This document shows positions 33,706 to 44,590 of a DNA stretch of 64,000 nucleotides, one piece after another; position 1 is the first letter of the stretch, and each line of letters opens with the position of its first letter. A model generated the notes under the pieces. The model did not search any database, was not told the DNA's origin, and was given only the letters and a program-made list of their open reading frames with translations. Made by a program: the position numbers and the translations under genes. The DNA is taken from NCBI GenBank assembly GCA_030374765.1, contig JARGXX010000129.1:1167956-1231955 (forward strand), in the 5' to 3' direction. The DNA comes from Agarophyton chilense. Its lineage: Eukaryota; Rhodophyta; Florideophyceae; Gracilariales; Gracilariaceae.

Positions 33706-36176
33706 TATGCTACAACTACCCCATTTCTTTTAAAATAAAAGGTCCTTAACCAAGCTCACCATACATTTCAGAGCTCGTTTCACGATATATCTTTAATATA
33801 TCGTGCACCAGCTAATGCTAAACGGCACAGCGCATTTAGTAGCCGATAACCTGCTATGATCCATCACTGTACGTCGACACTGTCAATAATAGAATGTTCA
33901 GCAAGCTTGGCCTTATATCTCTGCAAAAGGCTACGCCTAGAGCTACAAACGCTACTAAAAGCTCTAGTATAGTATAATAAGCTTCATAGAAACGAAATAG
34001 TCGAGCAGAACGACCGCGGCGCGCAGCGCCGCCTGCGGCCGAAGGCCGCTTTCTCTTGTGCAGCATGGTAAATATTGGCACGTCTTTTCTTGATTACAGT
34101 ATTCTTTGTAATCAAAAAGATAGGGAGAAAGAAGAGAAAAGAAAAGAGTAACTCTTCATCGGCATCATAGAAAAATAAAATCCAAGTGAGGTAGTCGCGG
34201 AAAAAGTTAGCTTTTTCGTAGTAGGATGGCCTTTCGCAGTCTACAGTTGTCAAATGAGATATAGTACCGTCACTCATGATGTGCGAGGGTTGTTCTGTGG
34301 TTCGATGGAGGAGGGCAAGTCAAGATCAAGACAAAAGTGCCTGCGCTTCTGGGTCGTTCTTCGTTCCCCCTCCGCGGTTCTCTTATACTGATCGTTATCG
34401 CTGCATTTTATAGCCTAGTTTCTTGACCTTTCGTAGGCTGAGGCTCACGGCGGAGCTTTCAATTCTTCGGTACACTCGGCGGAGTGTTAGTGTTTCAATT
34501 GGGTGCCTTTACCCAGCGAAGGCAGCTTTGCACTTCTGTTCGCCTTTAATCATTTTCACACGCCTCACAACAGAATAGCAGTATAAAAGACTATGAAGCA
34601 AAAAAACGTCCAGAACGCACTCTGTATCGCGTTGGGTTCCTTTGAACCGACTTTTCACCAAGAAGACCATTCTTTTTCGTTTCTACCGTTTTTCAATGAA
34701 GTAACCTAAATTTGACTTCAGGTTAGCTTTACGTGTCCACCCTATTGTGTTATCTAGAAAAGGCTCATCACTTTCTTTTGTAGGGTATTCTGAAAACCTT
34801 GGAGTTGCTCTATAGTACTTAGTTCTTAATCTTTTCGCAATCCTTAAAGCACATATTACTTCCTTGTAGCCTCCCTTTCCATGGCTCTTCTTAGACGACT
34901 CAGTGCTTGAGTTTGTTGAATTTGGATCACAGACTCTTGGAAGGCTGGCGCAGCCGTTCAGTCCTTCTTACAGTTCTCCAGCTGGGTTGCAGCTTGGTCT
35001 GAGAACTGCTTTTCACAGTTCTGTTCTGTCGGTCTGTTTCTAACATTTGAGTTCTACAAACTTCTAGAAAACAGTTTGTCCAGTGGTCACTGCCGGGAAA
35101 GGGCAGGCTCTACCCTAAACTATATTTCAGTTCCTTGGGAACGTTTTCCCACAATCTTCGAACAGCTTTCAGGACTGATTTGAAATTTCATTTCCACAGT
35201 ATGTTTGGTACTAGCCATATCGTCAAACCTCAGGAACAAAGAATCAACTTCGCCAATGTTAGACATGTTTTCATCAACTGCGTACTGCGTTCGATGAACA
35301 ACTGTCTTTATTTATATTGTTACCGTCTCTAGTACGAGCTGTTTTGTTGCCTTCTAGTTTTTCGGACGGAACAATCGCATTTTTGTTGTTGCATCAATAC
35401 CAGTTTTTCATTTATGTTTCCCTCCTCTTTGATTAAATACAATGTCTGGTTTGAAAACTCTGCAAAATCCGCGAATGCTGTTGTTTCGCAACTTTTATCA
35501 CGGGAACAGGTTTTTTAACGCAGGTCGTCTAAAACGAACCCCCAGAAACCATTCTCATATCTCCTTTACTTTTTTCAGCCTATGGTTTACCTGTCGTACA
35601 CAACCCTCTCTTTATTGGGTTTGCATCAACATTTACTCTCTTCTTCATGTACAAGTTACAGTGCTTACAGTACTAGGACCACGGCCCCAACATTGCCTCA
35701 AACTGCTACACGTCAACTTCTTGCAGGGGAAAATGGTTTTGTCATGCGGACAATCAATGGCCATGTCGCCTTCGGCTTCCACTTATCCCTTCTTTCTGTA
35801 ACGTAGCACCCCGCAGAGTGGCAGGGAAGGTATGGCCAAGTAGCGAGAAACATCAAGCCAGTAGTGGCTGGTTTTTATGTCTCTGTCCCTCTTCGTAGCC
35901 AACTACGTACACAGCAGTAAAAATCGAACAAAGCACCTGCACCAGCTTTGATTCAAGAATAACAAACGCGTCTGTTGTCCGTGGTGTCCCGTATGAAATA
36001 CAACACAGTGATAAATGCGTACGGGCAAGACTTGCGGAATCCGGTAGATGCTTCAGTCGCCCTTGTTTGTCGCCTTGATTCACAGGGTCAATCGGGATTC
36101 ATTTGAATGGCAATTATCATTGCGGATCGAAATTCTAGTACACATGAGTCCAATGAAGTCGGACTGCACTAACTCC
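33706..36176. other. Long spacer, no supported gene
   Basis: AT-rich, with an ATATATC palindrome near 33786-33804 and GC-rich hairpins near 34011-34052. Short frames (for example 35135-35332, 35442-35801) carry no domain. Confidence 0.5.
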
Positions 36177-36184
36177 TATAAAAA
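36177..36184 (+). promoter_or_regulatory. TATA box of the secreted Ser/Pro-rich protein gene
   Basis: TATAAAAA, 88 bases before the ATG at 36265. Spacing is like that of the amylase and peroxidase genes. Confidence 0.6.
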
Positions 36185-36264
36185 CCATTTCCGCTCCAAG
36201 ACTTGGATTCTTTCGATCGTCCATCACACCAGTAGTACTCAAAACCATATATTCTACTGATATC

Positions 36265-37086
36265 ATGAACATGAAACTGACAATTTTCCCTTGCTTCTTC
36301 GTGCTACTGTCTCTTCTGGCACGATCGGCATCTGTAACGGCGCTTCCCCTCAGCCGGCAAAACAATGCTGCAGTTGGCAATCAGAGTGGTGCCGCGGGGG
36401 CCTCAGGAAACAATGTGGTCGCCGTGACTGCGGACAATAACAGTGGCAGTGGAGCAGCGGCGGGTGAGGATAGTGCGGGGGCAGTGGCAGGACCAGGCGG
36501 AGCGGCGGCCGTTGCTAATTCGCGACCGTCCCCAAGCCCGAGCAAGTCTCGCACTCCGACGCCAACTCCATCGCCCTCTGCATCCAGCTCCGCCTCACCA
36601 TCTGTGACGCCCTCTGTCTCGGCTTCGCCGTCACCAACCGCTTCGATATCGGTTTCACCTTCGATGACGCCCTCACCGTCTGTGACGCCTTCCGTGTCGG
36701 TTTCTCCGAGTACTTCCCCGACGCAATCAAAGTCGCCTTCCAAGCCCACTCCGTCGGCATCCCCCTCAGTCTCGCCCGCGAAGGGCGACAAGGGCGAAGG
36801 AGGAGACGAGAGCGACGGAAAGGAGGATGAAGAGTCAACGCCGGGCACAGTGTTGGTCGGGTTGCAAGACGGCACCGGCGCAGGTGCGACGGGCAACAAC
36901 GCGGCAGCCTCAGCAGCCAATGGCAACAGCGGCGCGGCGGGTGCATCCGGACAGCAGGCGGCTGGCGGCTTCGCGGGCCCCGGTGGGGCCGGATCGTTTG
37001 CGTTTGGCGACAACTTCGGTGGAGCGTTCCCGTTCAACTTCGGACCGTTCGGGTCAATCTTTGGCGCCGCGTCGCCGAGCATGTGA
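36265..37086 (+). CDS. Secreted mucin-like Ser/Pro/Thr-rich protein
   Basis: 273 residues. Signal peptide 1-~27 (hydrophobic LTIFPCFFVLLSLLAR, cleavage near VTALP). Residues ~33-85 are Ala/Gly/Asn-rich. Residues ~88-170 are a Ser-Pro-Thr-Val repeat region (PSVSPS, PSMTPS, PTPTPS types), a typical O-glycosylation substrate. ~172-192 is Lys/Glu/Asp-rich. The C-terminus is again Ala/Gly/Asn-rich and ends in Phe-Gly repeats (FGDNFGG ... FNFGPFGSIFG). The flanking blocks share GAAGASG ... AGPGGA, so they look like an internal duplication around the mucin core. Probably a cell-wall or matrix protein; no enzyme fold. The long opposite-strand frame is a composition shadow. Confidence 0.75.
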   Translation: MNMKLTIFPCFFVLLSLLARSASVTALPLSRQNNAAVGNQSGAAGASGNNVVAVTADNNSGSGAAAGEDSAGAVAGPGGAAAVANSRPSPSPSKSRTPTPTPSPSASSSASPSVTPSVSASPSPTASISVSPSMTPSPSVTPSVSVSPSTSPTQSKSPSKPTPSASPSVSPAKGDKGEGGDESDGKEDEESTPGTVLVGLQDGTGAGATGNNAAASAANGNSGAAGASGQQAAGGFAGPGGAGSFAFGDNFGGAFPFNFGPFGSIFGAASPSM

Positions 37087-38596
37087 GATATGTGTAGCGT
37101 GCGCACGTGTGCAGTGATGAGTAGTGCCCGTCGCTGCGACGGCTGTCGGGTTTTTTTGGTGAGTCGCTAAGGTTGCGACGGGTATCCTTACAGTTCTTGT
37201 AAACATGTCCACATAGAAGCCCTTTGTATGTGTCGGCCTCTCATATGAGGTCAAACTGTAAATTTTTGTGCTGAGTTTTAGTTATTTTGACCGGATTTTT
37301 TTCGTGTTTTGCGCTGGGAGAAGTGAAGACTCTGTATTTTCTTTTCAAAAAAAATTGGCGCTTCACGAAACTGCTTCTATGTGAAAGAATACACTTTGAG
37401 TAACAAAAAGTATAGAATATATATGTTTAACTGATTAGCATGCTTAGTTCTTTATTAGAATAAAAAACCTTGTTTGGGTGCAAAAACAGTGGTTGCACTC
37501 TAAAAAACCGTTGTGGAGCTGTGTATGAAACAGAACTATCTTTCACAAAGTAATCAATTTCGAACAGTCGCCCCGGTCGAATAGACACTAGCTAGCGAGC
37601 TGAAATATCAAAACCTTCCCTTAAGCGGTGGTAGACAAGAAAGACGACAAAAAAAGTAGACAGAAGGGTAAGATTGTCCGTGACAAGCCTTACAGTATGT
37701 ATATATAACTGTCGGAAGGTGATGTTGAAGCAATCGCTGATTTGGGCGCACCTGACCGCCCTACTCTTGCAGCGTTGTCACCGACCCACGCCACCCATTT
37801 ATCTTTCCCGACTACATCACGCCGCGTACGTTGGCCACCTAATGAAAGCCTCACGTGGTCGCCAACTTAGCAACACATGCACCACCCAGCATCCATTCAC
37901 CCACACCCCCCACAGTCCTTGCTTTGTATGATGATTTCCTTGTGCCAGCCCTTTCGCAAATTCGACACAAGCAGATAGAAGATGGGCGCGCCCACCATGC
38001 TGGTGAGCCCCACCATGCTGGTGAGCCCCACCATGCTGGTGAGCCCCACCATGCTGGTAAGCCCCCATCTTCTCCATAAACACTCCCCAACATATCCTGC
38101 AGGGGCAATTTCCGCCTCCAATCGCTTTGTATGCATCAGGCATCGAAATTCGACCGCTAACCTGCTACATGCCAAATGCATTATGTTTTTTTCGCCACTT
38201 AGCTAATTCCATACCTTTCATTTAAACTACATATCAAGTTTTTCCCACAGTTCCTGCTTCTTACGTTTTCTCACCCTCTGTAAGTTTGTTGCACCATTCG
38301 AACTGAGCTCAATTGATTCTCCGAAGTCGTCTTGTCTCATCTCTCCGGCTCCATTCCACGTCTTCAATGCACTGGTTTTTTTTCTTTTTTGATAGAAGCA
38401 CGTGGTCTCACCATGTTGCGCCATCGCAACTATCTTCGTTAAATCATATCCACGGATGCTCCGGGAGTGGCACGTACTGTACTTCCCTTTACCGCATCAG
38501 TTGACATGATTCTGCTTTTGTGTAACAACTCTTCTTAGCAAAAGTTCTCTATGAGGATGAAAACGTGCAGCTATCGTTACCATGCAGAATTTGTGT
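37087..38596. other. Spacer, no supported gene
   Basis: AT-rich to 37670. Overlapping frames around 37817-38143 on both strands owe their openness to an 18-base tandem repeat, and none is supported. Confidence 0.45.
37990..38061. repeat. 18-base tandem repeat, four copies, palindromic core
   Basis: CCCACCATGCTGGTGAGC at 37990, 38008, 38026 and 38044 (last copy with one change). Each contains CACCATGCTGGTG, an inverted repeat with a 3-base centre. The 18-base period keeps every frame open on both strands. Confidence 0.95.
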
Positions 38597-38604
38597 TATA
38601 AATA
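38597..38604 (+). promoter_or_regulatory. TATA box of the alpha-amylase gene
   Basis: TATAAATA, 77 bases before the ATG at 38674. Confidence 0.65.
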
Positions 38605-38673
38605 GGGCATCATTGTCGGTCTGAATGTTTCAATGCCTCTATCATCGCATGTTTTTCCTCATCACAACACGCG

Positions 38674-40383
38674 ATGGCTCTTCCCAACTCCCTAGTCTTC
38701 ATCACTTTGGCTTTTGCGTCGTTATTGTACGGTGCCCTGTCAAACACGCGAACGGCTTTTGTCCATCTCTTTGAATGGAGCTGGAACGACATTGCCAATG
38801 AATGTGAGCAACATTTGGCACCCAAACGATTCTCAGCAGTGCAGGTGTCGCCCCCCCAAAAATCCGTCGATAGGCCAGAATGGTGGTCTCGATATCAACC
38901 TCTCAGTTACGCAGTGGAAGGAAGAAGCGGCACACGTGATCAATTTATCTCCATGGTTCAGCGTTGTGCTAAAGTAGGTGTTGATATTTACGTAGACGCA
39001 ATAATTAATCATATGGCCGCATTGGATCGAAAATTTCCACAAGTACCGTACGGCCCGAATGATTTCCATAGTTGTGTCACTCCAATCAAGTACAATAATC
39101 GTTTTCAGGTGCAAAATTGTGACTTGGTTGGCTTAAATGACTTAAAGACAGAATCGGAATATGTTCGATCCACCATTGCACAATACTTGAATGATCTCAT
39201 TGGCATGGGCGTGAAGGGGTTTCGAATCGATGCTGCCAAGCACATGCCGGCTGCTGATGTTGCAGCCATAGTCGCAAAGTTACAGAAACCAGTGTACATT
39301 TTCCAAGAAGTAATTGGGGCTGGAGGAGAAGCTGTGCAGCCAACGGAGTATACTGGTCATGGTTCTGTTACTGAATTCAACTTTGAACGCACATTGGGCT
39401 TCTATTTCAAGGGAAGAGGGCCTCTTAAAGAACTTCAAAATATTGTCAACTTTAAAGGATGGCTCAGCAGTGATGAAGCTGTTGTATTTGTTTCGAATCA
39501 CGACGATCAGCGTCAAAATACGTACAATACTCTCACTTATAAGGATGTTGGAGATTTGTACTACATCGGAGAGATTTTTAGTTTGTCTTATCCGTATGGC
39601 TATCCCAAGGTCATGTCCAGCTATTTTTTTGAGGATCATGATCAGGGTCCGCCCTCGAAGGGGGTACATTCGGGCGCGCGATGTGGAAAAGAATGGGTAT
39701 GTGAGCACCGATGGAGAGGAATCGCAAACATGGTTGAATTTCGGCGCGTCTGCTCCACTCAGTTCCAAGTCACAAACTGGTGGGACAATGGCAATAATCA
39801 AATCGCATTTGGACGAGGTGGTCTGGGTTTTGTCGTTATCAATCGTGAGGACAATCTTTCTATGGATCAAATATTCGATACTGGAATGAAATCAGGTAAC
39901 TATTGTGACATTGTGAACGGTGAATTTGAGAGTGGTGTTTGTAGTGGTAATGTGATCGTTGTAGGAGGGGATGGGAAGGCTCGGTTTCAAGTTGATACTA
40001 TTGGTGCAGCTGCAATACATGGGGGAACCAGGATTGGAGATATATCCCTTGAAATGGGCAACCTGAGGGTTAAGGATCAGAGCAGTAACGTGGTGCAAGT
40101 AACATTTTCTTGCCGAACTGGAAATGATCGACCCGGACAAAGCGTGTTCGTGATTGGTAGTGAGGATGAACTTGGTCAGTGGGACGTTTCGAAGGCTGTA
40201 AAACTCCTTCGAGGGGAGAATGCTGTATGGACCAGAGATATCACGATAAAGTACGGCAAAACGGTTGAGTGGAAGTGCTTGAAGCGGGATGATTCAAACG
40301 TAAGAGAAGCAGTTCAGTGGGAGAGGGGAGAAAACAACATTTTTGTTTCACTTTCAGAGCAAAAGGTTGTCGGCCAGATATAA
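38674..40383 (+). CDS. Secreted animal-type alpha-amylase with starch-binding domain
   Basis: 569 residues. Hydrolyses internal alpha-1,4 bonds of starch or glycogen. Signal peptide 1-23. GH13 barrel with VHLFEWSW (30-37), the VQVSPP region (57-61), DAIINH (108-113), nucleophile Asp186 in GFRIDAAKH, acid/base Glu212 in IFQEVIG and Asp277 in FVSNHDDQR. Arg184 matches the chloride-ligand arginine of animal amylases. Domain C follows to ~470. A CBM20 starch-binding domain (474-569: VFVIGSEDELGQWDVSKAVKL ... RDITI) is fused at the end, which animal enzymes lack but some bacterial animal-type amylases have. Role: extracellular or vacuolar starch breakdown. Complete and uninterrupted; ATG 38674 gives the signal peptide directly. 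Confidence 0.95.
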   Translation: MALPNSLVFITLAFASLLYGALSNTRTAFVHLFEWSWNDIANECEQHLAPKRFSAVQVSPPQKSVDRPEWWSRYQPLSYAVEGRSGTRDQFISMVQRCAKVGVDIYVDAIINHMAALDRKFPQVPYGPNDFHSCVTPIKYNNRFQVQNCDLVGLNDLKTESEYVRSTIAQYLNDLIGMGVKGFRIDAAKHMPAADVAAIVAKLQKPVYIFQEVIGAGGEAVQPTEYTGHGSVTEFNFERTLGFYFKGRGPLKELQNIVNFKGWLSSDEAVVFVSNHDDQRQNTYNTLTYKDVGDLYYIGEIFSLSYPYGYPKVMSSYFFEDHDQGPPSKGVHSGARCGKEWVCEHRWRGIANMVEFRRVCSTQFQVTNWWDNGNNQIAFGRGGLGFVVINREDNLSMDQIFDTGMKSGNYCDIVNGEFESGVCSGNVIVVGGDGKARFQVDTIGAAAIHGGTRIGDISLEMGNLRVKDQSSNVVQVTFSCRTGNDRPGQSVFVIGSEDELGQWDVSKAVKLLRGENAVWTRDITIKYGKTVEWKCLKRDDSNVREAVQWERGENNIFVSLSEQKVVGQI

Positions 40384-43090
40384 TAGTGCATCCACTGCTC
40401 TCTCTGCAGCGTGAAGCACGCTTCGCTGTTCGTGTGGTATTTTACTGGGATTTGTGGGGAGTTTTGTGCTTGGTACACACATAGTTGCCTGACATGACCG
40501 CTCATTGTGTAGTGACCCAGGCTACACCAAAGGTCTTATTGTGACTCTTTGGCAGTGTCATCTGGGGTTGACAATCCTGCACATGCTAAAGAGAATTTAA
40601 TCATTTTATTGTAGAAGACGTGGTGCCATTTGTAGTTTTGTCACACCCTTCGTGGCAGTCGACTTCACAATACAAAGAGACTGTAATGCACTTCTTAGCC
40701 AAAGGCTACATACCATGATACTTTGTGTAGATGCGAAAATTCCAGACGACAACAACGCCACCTATGACATCATTTCCCATGTTTCAGTGGTCATAGTTGG
40801 TGAGATTACGGCTGCAGCGCATAGTGAAAGGTCTTCAACGGAGGGTGCGGTAAACTATCAGTTTTCGCGGTGGTTGCTCGTAACCGTTCATAATCAATGA
40901 CTGTTTCACTTTCTCACTTTCGAACCGCTTCTCTCGGCTACTTTTCCAAGCTTTTGATGGCACTACTGTGATATCTTTTTCTGTATTCTAATTCAAGGTC
41001 TGGGAAAAGAAGAAGAGAACAAGAAATCGGATATGTAATTTTGAAGTAGTTCATATGAGTAGAAATGTGGTGAGAAGAGTTGTGCTTCAAAGAACAGGCT
41101 CAGAGAAAGCTGTTTTGGTGGGAAACGGGTCTGGCATGTTGGGATTTGAAACGACACATTTTGCTTTTTCGGAGTAAATCCTAACGTGCTAAAGAGCGCA
41201 AATTATAGATAGTACGGCTTCTGATTATAGAGTAGTATACTTGTTGGGACTGTAACATGCAACTACTGTTATGGTTTGCGTTGAGAAAGACCAGCAGCGC
41301 GTCGTCCAGGTGGGTTTGCGCTGCGTAGTCAGGCGAACGGTTGCTGGGATGCGGTACGTGGCGCGGTGGTGGCGTGTGGTCGTCAGAGTGGGCGATCATG
41401 GGGTTGTTGCCTTGCACGAGGGGGCGTTGAGCCAGAGCGCTCAGGCGGACCTGTGCGTTACGTAAATCTTGTTTTTTGCAGATTTTTGAACAGACCACCA
41501 GCCATGATCAGGGGCACTTTACAGTTGAAGCCCCCCGTTCACAGCGCGGTGGAAGTATCACTACGAGCATTGTGGATATAACTCGATTGTCGAACGCTGA
41601 TTGGCCATTGAATACCATGCTGATATAGCGAAACTCAACGGGTGAGTTGTGCAAAATCACTCCTGCAATATCACTAGCATTAGTAAATTTCGTCATACAG
41701 TCACATGTACAGTATTCTTCATTGGAATGGTCTCTGATATAAGTTACACGAACTCGTCTGTGACATATTAAATATGCTGGTAGCCGGCTACTAAGATATC
41801 ACCCTGCTTGCAGTGTGATATCGAAGGACTGTTGAGAAATCGGCCCTCATTAAGTTCAACAAGGTCAAAAAAAGACATTACGGGTTGAACAGTTGACCGA
41901 AATACTTCTTTGTGTTCTTGTTTGTGTGTTTTGGCTGTATTAATTCTAGTTTGGTGACCTTGTCATACAGTTCGATAAGCACAGCAACTGAAAAAGCCCA
42001 CAACACGTCTGCTGTGTTTATTGTCGTGCACCCTTCTCTGACGCCTTGTTCTCACAAATGGTTCTACCCCCTTCAAACTGTAAGTGATTGCAAAGCATAA
42101 TCCAAAAACGTTGGATTGCATCAGCCATCTTGACGCAATGGCGTTGAAAAACTCCGAGTGATTTCCACCCCATATCCAACCTGGCGTCAAGTGTTGGAAT
42201 GCATCAGGCACCTTGACGTAATGGCGATGATAGCGCAAAGCGCAAAGCCTTGGAAGGTGCCCTCTTTAATTTCGAAATCATTGGCTTTGCTGGGGCGCTG
42301 GCAAAAACCTTAACTCATTTCGCGACCAAGCAGCTGTGCGATTGCGTAAACTTGCCCTGTCACATCGCTTGAACATGTTCATCACGCAATCTTTCTAATT
42401 TAGAGTTCTTTTGTTCTTAGTCAAAAACCTCCCAGGCGTCTCCTCAGATTCCACGAGGAAGGGAAGGCACAGAGTAAACCATATTTTCATCATGCCTTCC
42501 AGGAGCTCTTTCATTTGGATAATACTTGTTTCGTCCTTTCTGCCCGAGCTTTCTTCTAGCAGAGTGCTCCAGTTGTAATCTGCTCATAGATAAGTGTAAT
42601 CATCTATTCTACATGCGTTCACTAGTTGTTTTTCCGATAGGTTCTAGTCGCAATCGTCGCACAAATTTGTACAACTCTCTGGTTTCCATCCGTTCACTGT
42701 CTACCTATACGTATTGATTAGATGTTCCATGCAGCCCGTAACACTTCGTATTTTGATGGAACACTCACGCAAACTATTGCTGTGTTGCACAAGTAGGCTC
42801 CTCTACCTGACAATCGTACGCGCGTGGTCCTGAAGTGCACCAGAGAAGGCTTACAATCTATTTGAATCTTAACTCACTACGCACACAAAGAAACATGCCA
42901 TGCTGTTGAGCAGAATGCTTGCGCGTCCCCTTTCGAATACTGACTCAATGGAATTCTCGTGCAGCGAATTTGCCATTTCCGCGAGGACCGAACGTATATT
43001 ATCCTTATCAATACATATGTGTGTTGGATGCGTTGCTTAATTCGTTCTGCGTGTATACCCGTGAGCCGCCTACGTGATCATACCCGCTTG
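40384..43090. other. Long spacer between amylase and peroxidase, no supported gene
   Basis: Short frames only. A direct repeat of TTGGAATGCATCAGGCACCTTGACG type occurs near 42110-42140 and 42193-42225 in diverged form. No RNA gene was recognised. Confidence 0.45.
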
Positions 43091-43097
43091 TATAAAT
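43091..43097 (+). promoter_or_regulatory. TATA box of the peroxidase gene
   Basis: TATAAAT, 99 bases before the ATG at 43190. Its position inside the longer open frame supports the downstream start. Confidence 0.65.
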
Positions 43098-43189
43098 GTC
43101 TCCACGCCCGGCATGGGACATCCACTCCCTCGAGAGGCATCACTCGTTTCATCAGCAAATACGATCCAGGACAACGTCTCAACTCAACC

Positions 43190-44590
43190 ATGACTCTATT
43201 ACCTGCAGTTTTGGGTGCCATATTCTTTCTGTTCACAGTCAGTGCACAGCTTTCGGTACCTACACGGCCTGAAGGACCTACCATTTTCCCGGATAGGCCA
43301 GAAGCACCTTCATTTGGCGCCCCTATAGGCTTGCAGAATTCTCCTGGAACCCCCCTCATAACCTCGAGAAGAGAAACCCTCAGTGAACGTGTGCAGCGAC
43401 TCAGGGGTGAAATCCCAGAGGCCGCGCCCGATGAGGAACCGAACATCGAAGAACTCTATAACCCAATGCGAGATGCAAAGTGCTTCAATGCCGATTACGA
43501 CACTTCCGTGCCCACGTCGAAGATTTCATCTCTGTTCTCTGACTACGTCAACATCTTCGAATGGGGTTTCAACATGCCTCGGAGTTCCCCTATATTCTCG
43601 TTTTCTGAAAATGGCGTCACCAACAACAGATTTCCTGGCATGTGCCTCAGGATGGCCTTCCACGACAACTCCATAAATCCTGCACTCGGTGAGTATGCAC
43701 CGTATGTTTCTAGTTTCATCGATGGAAACGACAATTGGACAGGTCCGAACAGGTTCCTAAGAACTTCTGGTGGCGACGCATCCGTCTTGACCTGTCGTAT
43801 CGAGCGACTTCATCCTAATCAGAACTACGACCAAACAGCATCCCGAATCCTGTTTGCTTTCCAGACACGTGACGTTCCCGGACTCGGAGGGCAGTCTCTC
43901 ATGGAAAAATACCAGATGTCATACGCAGACGCACTCCACAACTGCGCGCTTGCAGCTGTTTCTTGGTTGAATCCAGGAGAAGGAGGCAGCAGCAAGAATC
44001 AAATCCGTTTTGGAAGAAAAGACGCTTGCTTTTTTTCCGATGATGCCATTCTGGCAACAGATGCCTTAAGTTTGGATGGAAACAATCCCCTGTGTGGGCC
44101 GACTGAGCTCTTACCTCCTGTTACATTCAGTGCAAGGCAATCTAACAGGTGGTTTACATCTCGCGGACTACCTGAACGTCAGTGGTTGTCTTACATGGGC
44201 ACTCATACCACTTTTGATAATTTTGGTAGGACTGAAACCTTGCGCCAGATGCCAGTGCCTGGCGATGACTACTTCACGAACTACGTGGGTGTCCCAGTAC
44301 ATGTACCGGACGTCGAAGAGGCTGCAAATGATCCTGAGAATCCCGGATGCGATTGGACCGTAAATGGACTTGAACGATTTTGGCCAATGTCACAGGCTGA
44401 TTGCGCACTTGGGATTGATGTCATTTCCGAAAATTTGGACCTACAGGAATTGGAAACCGTGATGGATAGATACATCAGTGTTCCAGCCTCCTGGATTCGG
44501 AACGACTTGGTATGTGCTATGACTTTGCTGGGTAGTCGTTCCAACGAAGGATGTGACGGCGTAAACCCATTATTCGGGTCCGTTTATTAA
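43190..44590 (+). CDS. Secreted haem peroxidase (plant/fungal/bacterial superfamily)
   Basis: 466 residues. The frame is open back to 42959, but ATG 43190 is chosen because it opens a clean signal peptide (LLPAVLGAIFFLFTVSA, cleavage ~19/20) and lies downstream of a TATA box. Distal haem site MCLRMAFHDN with Arg154 and His158; GGDASVL (194-200); MSYADALHNCALAAV (243-257), the SCADxxALAA-type helix; IRFGRKDA (272-279); proximal His339 in YMGTHTTFDNF. This fits PF00141-type peroxidases, nearer fungal class II than ascorbate peroxidase in layout, with many Cys. Uses H2O2 to oxidise small phenolic or other substrates outside the cell. The proximal motif is unusual (GTHTT for GAHTxG). A Pro-rich stretch (21-60) precedes the domain. 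Confidence 0.85.
   Translation: MTLLPAVLGAIFFLFTVSAQLSVPTRPEGPTIFPDRPEAPSFGAPIGLQNSPGTPLITSRRETLSERVQRLRGEIPEAAPDEEPNIEELYNPMRDAKCFNADYDTSVPTSKISSLFSDYVNIFEWGFNMPRSSPIFSFSENGVTNNRFPGMCLRMAFHDNSINPALGEYAPYVSSFIDGNDNWTGPNRFLRTSGGDASVLTCRIERLHPNQNYDQTASRILFAFQTRDVPGLGGQSLMEKYQMSYADALHNCALAAVSWLNPGEGGSSKNQIRFGRKDACFFSDDAILATDALSLDGNNPLCGPTELLPPVTFSARQSNRWFTSRGLPERQWLSYMGTHTTFDNFGRTETLRQMPVPGDDYFTNYVGVPVHVPDVEEAANDPENPGCDWTVNGLERFWPMSQADCALGIDVISENLDLQELETVMDRYISVPASWIRNDLVCAMTLLGSRSNEGCDGVNPLFGSVY

Noticed and set aside
36381-37106. 241-codon minus-strand frame opposite the mucin-like gene
   Set aside because: Low-complexity mirror of the Ser/Pro/Ala codons, with no signal peptide or TATA box. 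The plus frame has both.
37817-38143. His/Gly-repeat protein on the minus strand
   Set aside because: Openness comes from the 18-base repeat, which keeps all frames open. A rival frame overlaps and there is no other support.
42959-43189. Upstream ATG at 42959 as peroxidase start
   Set aside because: It would add 77 residues ahead of a clean signal peptide and lies upstream of the TATA box. ATG 43190 fits better.
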